Assembly: GCF_027580225.2 (NCBI RefSeq)
Contig: NC_073353.2
Span: 33,299,501 to 33,363,500 of the forward strand
Direction of reading: 5' to 3'
Source of the DNA: Misgurnus anguillicaudatus
Taxonomy: Eukaryota > Chordata > Actinopteri > Cypriniformes > Cobitidae
Length of the DNA stretch: 64,000 nt
Made by a program: the position numbers and the translations under genes. Of the stretch, positions 49,601 to 61,600 are shown piece by piece (within the stretch, counting starts at the first letter, position 1; every line of letters begins with the position of its first letter). The notes below the pieces were generated by a model. It searched no databases, was not told the origin of the DNA, and was given only the letters and a program-made list of their open reading frames with translations.

Positions 49601-52600
49601 AGCTTTAATTATTTTAAAATAGTGTAAGAACACTATGATTATAAAAAAAAAGAAAGAAAATGGTTCTTTTAGAAAGCTTTGATAAAAGGTTATATAAGGA
49701 GACAAATTTTCTATGGCCTTGCTGCGAAAAACCCTTTCTAGCACCAATAGCACCTTTCTAGCACTTATTTTTAGGAGTGTATTGAACCACGGAAGACATT
49801 TTTCACATCACTGGGTTTCATTTGAGTAATTCAATGTTCTCAGCACTTTTGCCCAAAATGACTTTTATGCAATAAAAGCAGGTTTTTAAAGAGTGCACAA
49901 TGAGAAGCTAAACTATTGAATGATAAACAGTTGTTGCAGTCAACTGGGTGAGTTTAAAGTAAACATTGCGGTTTCCCGGACAGGGATTAGCTTAATCCAG
50001 GACTAGGCCTCAGTTTAATTAGAAAATATAGTTTTAACAAACATGCCTTACTAAAAACATTACTAGTGTGCATTTTGAGGCAGAACAAAGGTCACTGATG
50101 TATTTTAAGATATGTAAGTTCAAGTTGTTTTCAGTTTGGACAGCTCTTAAAAATGTTTTAGTCTAAGACTAGTCTAATCCCTGTCCAGGAAACTGCTCCC
50201 TTATCGCTAATAATTTTTTTTAAGGGTCCATAACACTCACTGTTTCTGGGTATCTAATATTAATCTAGAGTACCTAAAGAGTAGTATTACATCCTTCATC
50301 TGAAGAGTTTTAAGTTTTATCAGATTTATAAAAGACAGATTAGCTTTACAGATTCTTTCCGATAACGTACGAAAAAAATTGGAGGAGTTACGAACTGCGG
50401 GAGGAGCGAGTCCTAGTAAACACTTTATACAACACTGACTGGATAACTTATGATTCACTAACTTACATGTTTGTGTCTTTTATATAATGTGCACTTACAC
50501 GCCTATTTCTTACATAACACAGAAGTTTTACTTAATGCATGCAGTTCATGACCCGATTGGGACTTTTTAATGAAATCCAGTGTTAGTCAAACACACGCAA
50601 AATTCCGCTGTTTCCCGGGATAAACAAACTATATCAATTGTTTCCAAAATATTGACTTTTTTCTTCTTGCATCCAAGAACACACTTCTTCTTTCGTTCCA
50701 TTGTTGAGTTTAATATAAAACAAAGCTGTCGCGTGAAGTGATGCCTGTAACTTAGCGTCCTCGGCTCTCAATCTCCCGCTGATTGACGTCTGGCCGTGTT
50801 TTTCCGGGGGAAGTGCCCATAAAAATAAAGGGCTTGTTATAGTTGTGCATAGGTCCTACGGTGTAGCCGCGACGGCGTAGGATCCGCGTCGGTTTTTATT
50901 TATACTTTTGCGTCTGCGTTGACGTGCAAACACGCGCGCAGACCGCTGGTGGGCAGTATCCACGCATGTAACCTCAAAAAAAGAAGCTTGGCAAGTTAAC
51001 CCACAAACAAAGAAGAAACAGCAACTTGTTGTGTAAGATTTGAGAAGACCAGCAATGATGGAAGTAAATAAACAGCGACTTTTGTTCTAGTTTGAGTTAA
51101 ATCACTCCTCAACTTGGCCATTCTTTGTTTTCACCATCGCAAACGGAAATACCTATGACGCAGTTTTTTTACCTGACGGGTGGGGTTCTGGTGGACCAAT
51201 CACAGCGCTTGCGGTCCGCGTAGAACTGACGTGCTGCTAAAAATTTTGCGAGGTGCACGTCAGGGTACGCAGAGCTGCGCACAGGCTACGGATAACCAAA
51301 CTTACGCAGGACTATAAATCAGGCTTAAGCGATACGTATAGAAAACCCCTGAAATGTCAGTTGGACCCGTAATAAAAAAAACTTTCCGAAACTTGTACGA
51401 ACCCTGGCGAAGTGCATTCGGCACACAAATACTCTGTAACATGTCCAACTGCTTTTTTGACACTTTGCCTATGTTTAGCATAGGGAAACCAATACTTAAA
51501 CTGTGTTAATAAGTCAGATTGCATGAAATACCATTGAACCCCCCCTTTAAGTGCACTTCATTACTTTTTAAAAATTCATGTGCCCTCATAATCTTTAATC
51601 AAATACGTTAAACTCCCCTACTCAAACGACATTTCTTCACGTCCCGTCAAGAGAAATGGCGTAAGGGCGGGGCTATCAGAGACTAGTTTCTGCCCAGGAA
51701 AAGACCCAATCAGTCCTGATGGACGAAATCAAGTCCCGCCCTACATTTTTGTTCTCATTTCAGAAGCCGCTTCACTTATTGGAAAAAAAGACATTCACTG
51801 CTTTAATTTTCTTTGAAAATTCACCAGTTTAGAAGACCACCAAAAAGCCAAAAAAGCAGAGTCTTAAACCGTATGAAGCAATTTCAGGACTGATTCATGC
51901 TGAGCTCATTCAATTTGAGATTGATATTGATGTAGGGATTAAGCTGACAGACAGCGCATTAGCTCTTTCGTCTAATATCTCTGCGGTACAACACAAGCCA
52001 TTAGCAGACTTCATCTCTCATACTTGTAGCAGACTAAACACCCCAATTTCCTTGTATGTGATGTTTCTCTTCTCCATCTTTACTATTTTTTCAGCTCGTC
52101 CAGTAGAACCAGGCCTGGCTATTATTCGGCCAGTGAGGGATGTAATGGTGGAAGCAGGTGAGACGGCTCTATTCGAGTGTCATGTGATTGGCCCTCAAGA
52201 CACAGATGTCGATTGGCTGTCAGACGGGAAGCTCATCCAGCCGGCGCTTTTGAATTGTAAGATGCACTTCGATGGGAAAAGGTGCAGACTGCTTCTTAAC
52301 TCCGTACACGAAGACGATAGCGGGACATACACCTGCAAACTAAGCACTGCTAAAGGTGAGCAGCTTGCAATTTGTATTTCCAACATCATGCTTTTAAGTA
52401 AATCAATACGGTATACAGTATGCATGTTATAGGCTGTTATTGAAGGATGGGGATGTTAAAACTAAATTGAGGCTGATAGTAAGCCAGTACTCTGTATGCA
52501 TCTCATTTCACATTTACGAATACGATTTTGTCCAAAGTGACTTTCAGTGCATTACAATGTATACCTTTTATCTGTATATGTGTTCGCTGGGAATCAAACC

Positions 52601-55600
52601 CATGACCTTTTGTGCTGTTACCGCAATGCTGCACTGAGCTAACATATTACATCTAGCATTTTAAAGACACAGCAGCAAATGCAGTCTTTTGGAGGTCAAA
52701 GTGAGGGGGGATTATTGGTAATGAAAAACTATATTATGGATCTTTGGGAGAAAGTGTTTTATCTATATTACCAGTATGAATCTTGTTAAATTGTCTTTTT
52801 CACTTCCATTACCTCCTCATACACATATAGAGGAATTGACCTCTAGTGCCAAACTGAAGGTCAAAGCATCCATACAGCCACTCTTCACCCGTCAGCTGGA
52901 TGTTCTGGAAGTGATTGAGGGTCGTAACGCTCGCTTTGACTGTAAGGTTAGCGGGACACCACCTCCTCAGGTCACCTGGACCCATTTTGGTAAGAGTCAC
53001 ATCATGTCAACACTATTAAACAACACCAGCAACATCAAAACAAAGGTTAAGTTGTTTATACCGTATCTCCAACAGATCATCCACTGGAGGAAAGCGAAGA
53101 CGTACGAATCTTAAAAGAAGGAGGGAGGCATTCATTAATTATTTCTCACGTCTGTAATGAAGATGAAGGTTTCTACACGGTAGTCGCACGAAACGCGTAC
53201 GGACAGGCCGAGTGTTCGGCCGAATTGTATGTGCAGGAGCCCAGGCCGGCAATATCCTCTCAAATGTATGACTCTTGACTAATGTTTCAATAATGTGTGA
53301 TATATGAAATAATATGAAGAGTTTGGTTCCAAAACGCAATAAATCCATTTTGACTGATTTGGGTAAAAATGTGTTTTCTATACCAAGAAAGTGACGAGAT
53401 GACATAATTTGATTTTTAAAGATTTATTCTAAAAACTGATTATTTTTTCTTCAAAATGCTGTAAATCTGTTCAATATAAATGTGCATTAATATTTGCCAT
53501 GTTATATTCATTTAGTTGACAAGTGGTATACACTGATTAAAAACATTATAAACATTAATGGCATTAATCAAAACACTTACTTTGTTGTATTAAGAAAGCT
53601 GAAGTTTATCAGCTGTAAAATGTTTTGGTCCTGCTCGATTTTCGTTGACTTCAAGTAAAATAATGGAAAGTTTTTCATAATACTGATTTTGGCGGTAACT
53701 ATTTATTTAAATGGCGTTTATCACGTTTTGGAACCAAACTTTTCATATGTTTAATGAACAATTTAGCCAAAAATAAAATTCTGTCATTATTTATCTATAT
53801 GTTGAACATAATATTTCTGTAGAGCATGAAAGCAGAATTTTTTACAAATTTTACACCAATCCCTAAAAAAGGGCAGTCATGCCCTAATGGTTAAAGAGTC
53901 AGGCTTGTAACCCAAAGGTCACCAGGTTGCGACTGTGGTGCCCTTGAGCAAGGCAGCCTTTGCCTAATTACTCCCCGGGCACTGCAGTAATAGTTGCCCA
54001 CTGCTTCAGCTGTGTGTGTGTTCACAACTCACTGGGATGGGTAAAATTTTGAGTATGGGTTACCATACTTGATAATCACTTTACTTTCACGTAAAAATAT
54101 CATAAATGCAGGGACATCGTTTTTAGGGATGAGGTAACCCCCAACAGTCAAAAACTAGCAATTGCAACCCCCCGAAAAAAAATTATGTATGACCTACGCC
54201 CTTAAATAGTACAGATTTGAGAAGATTCTTCTTTTTAAAGGGGTCATATGGTGAAAATCAGACTTTTTCCATCTTTAAGTGCTATAATTGTGTCCCCAGT
54301 GCTTCTTTCAACCTAGAAAACTTGAAAAATATCAACCCAGTAACTTTGTTTGGGAAAGCCATTTTCTGCAAGCATTTGAAAAATGTGGTCGTTCAGATTT
54401 CGCCTGTTTTGTGATGTAGGTAGCAAGGCCAATTACAATAATACCGCCCCCTTTATCTGCACTATCAAACCACGGCACTGCCATTTAGTGCAGAGAGAAA
54501 GCGAGAGAAAAAAAATATTGACAGCACAATTGAGTTTCAATTACAACAAACCACCATCATTGTGATCAGTGTTTGCATTTCATCAGCTCATTTGCATTTT
54601 AAAGGATGCACCCAAAAACGGCACATTTTTGCTCAGGCCTACAAATTGGCAATTTTAACATGCTATAGTAAATTATCTGTAGGGTATTTTGAGCTAAAAC
54701 TTCACATATGCACTCTTGGGACACCAAAGATTTATTCTACATCTTTAAAAAAATCACATAATATGACCCCTTTAATAGTCATATACAGGTTGGTAACAAC
54801 ATGAGTAAATAATTACAGAATTACGTTTTTTGGGTGAACAATTCTTTCAATCAAAAAAACTAAAATAAGTATTTTCTGGTCATCCTGGTGTTTATGCTGA
54901 TCTTTACCAGGGCAAAGCTGGAAAAAATGCCTTCGATTCCTGAAGAGCCCGAGGTACCTGAGAATGAGGTGGAGCGGTTTACAATGCCAGACTTTGTCAA
55001 GCCGCTCTATGATATGGATGTAGTGGAGGGTAGAGAAGCAGTTCTCAGGTGCAAAGTGGCTGGCCTGCCGTACCCAACCATCATCTGGTTTCACAACGGC
55101 AAGAGGATTGAGAGCACAGAAGACAGAAAAATGACACAGTGTAAGTTTAATTCTCTTACAATATGAGAGTCCTTGTGAATTAGATGTATGGCTGGCATTT
55201 AAAGTTTTGTTTGTGTGATGATTTCTTATATCTTTTCTGCAGTTCAGAGACATTCACAGCCTGGTGCTTCGCTCTGTGTGCCATGCCCACGGTGGAGTCT
55301 ATAAGTGCGTCATATCCAACAAAGTGGGAAAGGCCACCTGCTATGCCCATCTTTATGTAATGGGTGAGATTAAAATACATTATGGCACTTACTGTCAATG
55401 AGCCCTAACTTGAATTTCTTACAGAAGAGGAGTTTAACGCTTAAATGCATAATTGTTTTGCTAAACATTATTAACTTTTTAGGATTTTAGCTCTTAACTG
55501 CCTTATTACTATATAAGCTGTCATAGTATTTTATTAACAATTACGAAATGATAAAACACACTACACTGAAAAAAATTATTAATTGAATTTAATAAATTTT

Positions 55601-58600
55601 TTAAGGTAAGTGGTTGCAATCAATTTATTTAAGCTACATTTAAACAAAAGTTTTATATTTTATTTTACTTTACTAATCTTTTTTGTTTAAATGTAGCTTA
55701 AATAAATTGATTGCAACCACTTACCTTAAAATAATTTATTAAATTCAATGAATCATTTTTTTCAGTGTATCATATTTTGTTGATATTATTTCTAATCAAA
55801 CAAATGCAAAAAATACACAACAATAAATTCATGAACTAATAATTCAGAAACAAGAATAGTCAAAGCACTGGAAAAAAACCATCAAATCATTTCAGTCCCC
55901 ATAACAAAAATTATGAAAATATTTCTTATATCTGTAATCAAAATAGCATTTTTTTACAAAAGTTTTACAAAATGCCTTCCAGGAAAATTTTCTTATGAAA
56001 ATATCTAAACATACTACGGAGCCCCTAAGGGGACATGGAGAAAATTTTTTATAAAGTTTAGTTTTGCGTTCGCACGTGTAACTATCACGTGAAAGCGAAA
56101 GTTTTAACTAAACTTTTTTTTTAAATTCTGCACATGAAGGTTTCGCGTGAGCACATGAAAGTTTCACGTGAGCATGCGAAAGTTTCACGTGAGCAGATGA
56201 AAGTAAACTTGAGGTTTTTTTTACTCCAATGTCACCTTAGGGGCTCGGTAACATATATCAAATGAAAGAACAGACCCTCTGCTTTCAAATAAAGAAACAA
56301 ACAAAACGGGAAATGTTTCTATTTAAATCCTATTTATATTTGTTTCTCTGCTGATTTTAAATATGGGCATTTTTCTTTAAAAATACAATTTTTTTAGCAA
56401 AAAGCTGAAATAATTGCATTTTTGTAAAGGAATTTTGTTAAAGATCAGATTCAGAACGATCATCAAAACATACACAGAGTTTAAGATTAGTAAATAACGT
56501 TCTGGCTTCAGTTTATTCATAAATTGGGTTGCACCATCTAGTGGATAATCGCGTTATTGCAGATTAACATAAAAATTCATCAGGAACACGTTTTTATGCA
56601 AATGTTTTCTCTTAATTGATGAGATAACTCGTCAATGGCAGGGAAAGAGTTAAGTTCCGAGTAAGCAGACAAATCTATACTGCATATAGCTGTCAGATAA
56701 AAACAGATTTTTTTCTGATTATTTTGCCCAGAAAGTTCAAAATCATATTACAATTTGTTTGTACTGTCTGGAAAGAGCATGTGTTTGTGTATTTGTGAGT
56801 AATGGCTTCTCTGGCACTAACTACTTGTATTTAATTTTTCTCTATGACGCTTGTATGGTTGTAGACATTCTTCCCGACCCACCAGATGGGGCTCCAGTCA
56901 TCGAGTCCATCACAGGCAAGACTATCACATTAAGCTGGAAAAAGCCTAAAAGACTGGATCCAACCATCGGTATGAACAATGCTGTTATGTCCCTCTGCCT
57001 CATTGGTGTGACAGGCACATTTCGTTTTGGCTACCCTTCTGTTTTTTTTTCAGTCTTCCTCCCCTGTGCGTTTCTTAATTCTATGCACCTGAAGGTCATC
57101 TACTTCATCTACATCTACTTTAAAACCCCTATAGACTAATCGCTAAACATTGTGTCCTAGTCCTTTTATGTTCTGACCATAACAAATGCCTTCCAACTGC
57201 ATTCATGAATGACAAGTATATAAGTTCCTACTGATATTTTTATTCTCATATTTATTCATAGTTTAGGGTACTTATTTTTAGGTAAAGTCAAAGTATGGTG
57301 GTCAATTTACAGTAAGAAAACCTGAAAGGTGAAATTGAATCTGAGAAGCAGGGGACATAAAGTTTGTGTCTGGCCACAGGGTGTGTTTGAAACCAGTTAT
57401 TATTTTTTAATGAACACATTTCACCTTTAGGACAAATTCTCCATTTGCTTTCTATTTTATTTCATTGCTGTGCTAAACTCTTTATACTATTTATTGAAGA
57501 CATCTCACTTTTCTTTCCGACAGGTCATCTCAGTGTAGCAAATGTACTTTCTGCATGTATAGTTTATAATGATCTTGTAAATGACCCAACCCTCCTATTA
57601 CTTCAGACATTTCCATGCATGGACACCCAATATATAGTCATTTTTTAATAGTACGCTCTAGGGAGGTCTGGGTTATTTTTGACCCATAATGGGTAAATAT
57701 TGGACAGAACAAAATTGACCTAATGCTGGGTTGTTTTAACCCAACTGCTGGGTTATTATACCCCATGGTTGCATAACATCAACCCAATTTTTGTGTTCAA
57801 TTGTGTTCTGTCCAATTATGGGTCAAAAATAACCCAGCCATTTTTAGAGTGTAACACCATTTTTATACTTAATGTAGGGATGCACAATTAATCCAAATAC
57901 TAATCGGGATTACATTTACAGGTAAAACAATAGCTGTGTCCCAATTCAAAGGAACACAAAAAAATATTCATTCAATTTACTAAATTTTTTAAGGTAAGTG
58001 GTTGCAATCAATTTATTTAAGCTACATTTAAACTAAAGTTATTTTTGTTTTTCAATTTTTTTTGTTTAAATGTAGCTTAAATAAATTGATTGCAACCACT
58101 TAACTTAAAAAAATTTATTAAATTCAATGAATCATTTTTTTCAGTAAACACAAAGAGTATTCATTCAATTTACTCAATTTTTTAAGGTAAGTGGTTGCAA
58201 TCAATTTATTTAAGCTACATTTAAACAAAAGTTTTTTTGTTTTTCAATTTTTTTGTTTAAATGTAGCTTAAATAAATTGATTGCAACCACTTACCTTAAA
58301 AAAATTGAATTAAATTCAATGAATAATTTTTTTCAGTAAACACTAAAAAAAGTATTCATTCAATTTACTAAATTTTTTAAGGAAAGTGGTTGCAATCAAT
58401 TTATGTAAGCTACATTTAAACAAAAGTTTTTTTGTTTTTCAATTTTTTTTGTTTAAATGTAGCTTAAATAAATTGATTGCAACCACTTACCTTAAAAAAA
58501 TTTGATTAAATTCAATGAATAATTTTTTTCAATAAACACAAAAAAAGTATTCATTCAATTTACTCAATTTTTTAAGTTAAATGGTTGCAATAAATTTATT

Positions 58601-61600
58601 TAAGCTACATTTAAACAAAAGTTTTTTTGTTTTTCAATTTTTTTGTTTAAATGTAGCTTAAATAAATTGATTGCAACCACTTACCTTAAAAAAATTGATT
58701 AAATTCAATGAATAATTTTTTTCAGTGAAGTCGCAGCCTCCAAAGTCTGCGAAGAGAACCGAAATGAGACGGTCTAGCCTTTGGACTCGAAGAATCCATA
58801 AGTTAAAGGAACACAGCGGAGATGTTTCTGACTTATTAGACTAAATATGGAACCAGAAAAATATTTATTTTATTTTAGAAAATATGACACGTTGATGTAG
58901 AATAAACAAACCCACAGTATATCAAATGAATCAACCTTAGAAATATACGCAAAATACACAGAATAATATTAATACTTATAATACTAAAACAGTGACAAGA
59001 AACTTCTGCTAAATACACACTTTTATTTAATAAATATTTTAAGTGTTTATTTTAAAATATCCAGGAGTTACATTTAGCCGTTACAGACGTGCAATGAATC
59101 TCGGGATAGTCATTAGTTTTGGATTTTTTACTAACAACATTACTCCCATAATTATTTGTTATTAACATTATATTATTTAGTTTTGGATGTTTAGAATTTA
59201 CCATGAAGCTGCTTCACAGAAAGTTATAAAAATGTCGAACTTCAGTGTAAAAGTCTTTTAATCATCAATAATTATTGCAATTACAATATCAAAGTGAATA
59301 ATCATACAATTGTTTATACACACCAAAAGATATTAGAGCTTTGGGCCGATTTCCCCCCTTCCGACAATCCTAGCTATGTCCCGATTATTTTGATGGATAG
59401 ATTATCTTATCAGATTTTCCCTTGGTGTGAGGTGTGTTAAAGTCGCAATGAAATTGAAATGAAAAACTATATATATATATTTTTTAATATTGTGGTATTA
59501 TTATCAAATGACTTATCTGTGAGCTTCATTATTTTAAAAAAATTTGTGTGTGCTCATAATCTTTAATCAAAAATGCAAATCTTCTCCCCTCCTCAAAACG
59601 ATCTCTCTTCACTTCCGGTCATATGGTATGGCAGGTGTGCGGGGTCCGGGAGAAGATCCCAGCGATTAGCAATTAGCAACACGACCCAACTTCAAATGAT
59701 CCAATCAGATCTCAATGGACAAATTCAAATCCAGCCCTGCCTTATTTCATTTCAGAAGCTGTTTCATTTGGATATCACCACGGGGAAAATAAGGCAATCG
59801 CTACTTCCGTTTCATGCCGACTTTAAGAATGTCCGAAGCTGATCGGAAGAACGTCGCAGCCGCCCCATTGCGAATCGTAAATATTAAACGTGTTTAATAT
59901 CAAGATCAGAAATCCTGATGTGTGGGGGGACCCCGAGGACAAACACATGCACGCTCTTGAGATTATCACGTGAAACTAAACAATATCCAATCAGAAAGCA
60001 AGATGATGTAAGACGGAAGCAGTCATGGCACAGCACAAAGTGAAGTTGTTGCAAAGTAAACTTGTACAAACTTGTTCCTGCTGTCTCCATGACTTCACCC
60101 AAACCCTTGAATTTTCTGTGCAAATCATTCCAAACACTATCATTAACATTTCTTCCTGCATATCGTGCACCATGCTTATTCTGAAGTCTCGCGAGATTTT
60201 GCGAGATTTCCTGTGTTCACAGTCGAGACTCTGGTTGAAAATCTGTTTGTGTGTGGTGTGCTGTTTTTGCCACATCATGGCACACCACACACTATAGGAG
60301 CAAAGGGGTTAATTCTAGGATTTTTTTATCCTTATGTTTGTGGTCTATGACATTTTGAAAATCTTATAAGATGTAAAAAATCTTTTGGTGTGTACCCAGC
60401 ATAAAGTTATTGTATGTGTTTATAACATTATTGCATATTTACTGCTTTAGTGAGTTTCCAAGTCATACATTTCAATGAGCTTGTTCCATATTGTCAACTT
60501 TATTTTCTTTCCTTTAAGAGTTTAATTTTTTTTTGTTTTAGCTTTAAAACTTTATGATAAAACATTGTGATGTATGTGTTATTCCAGATCCGAGTTCCTT
60601 GATGTATGCCATTCAACAGCAGCCCATTGGGTCAATACAGTGGACTATTATCGCTTCATGTCTGAAACAAACCACCTATACCATCACCAATTTGTCTAAA
60701 GGTGTCCGCTACACCTTCCGGGTGCTATCAATCACCAGCAAGGCTTTCAGCAAACCATCGTCTACCACCGAGCCGGTGCAGCTGCTAGATAGGGGTATGG
60801 CTCAGTAAACAAGGACAGCTCCAGACAGCCGGGTCAATGAGATGTATGAGTTACTACAGGAGACTGACTTTAATATCTCTGTCTGCAGGCCCGTACCTCC
60901 AGGAGGCTCCTGTAATCATTGACAAACCGGACGTCGTGTATATGGTGGAGAAACAGCCCATAAGCATCACGCTCACTCTCAATCATGTCAATGCCTCGGT
61001 CACATGGAAGAGGTATTTTGCATTTTGATTGCATTAAAAAATTGTTTTTATGAGAAGCTTTGGGTAAGACTTTACTTGAAGGGGTGTGTATAAGACTGAC
61101 ATGTCACCTTCATAATCATGACATAACACGTGCCATGAACATGAAGGAGATTTTATGCACGTTTATGACAACTGTTATGTCATTATGTAATTTTTAATGC
61201 AAAGATGACATTGTTTGAGATGTCTTTGTTAAGACAACTTGACATAAACCAAATACATCAAAACTTGTCATAAAACTGTCATAAACATGACATAGGAAAA
61301 TAATGATCAAACTTAAGAAACATCCAAGCTTTATGGGTTAACATCACATTAAACTGTCATTTAAATATCATTAAGTGTTAATACTCTGTCAAAAAGTTTT
61401 ATAACAGCATCATGAATATTTTTCTTGACCTCAGCTACAGTGGTATAAATTAAACTTTATTAAAAGTGTTAATAATACTGTCAAATAACTTTAAATACCT
61501 TAACAAAGTGCACCAGAAATGTCAAAAGATTATACTTATACTTTATGCGATAATGCAATAAAATATAATTTTATCCATTTTAATTATTATTATTACATTA

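Noticed and set aside
53868..53945. tRNA gene on the + strand
   Set aside because: tRNA-like head is followed by a typical SINE body and tail; degenerate stems.
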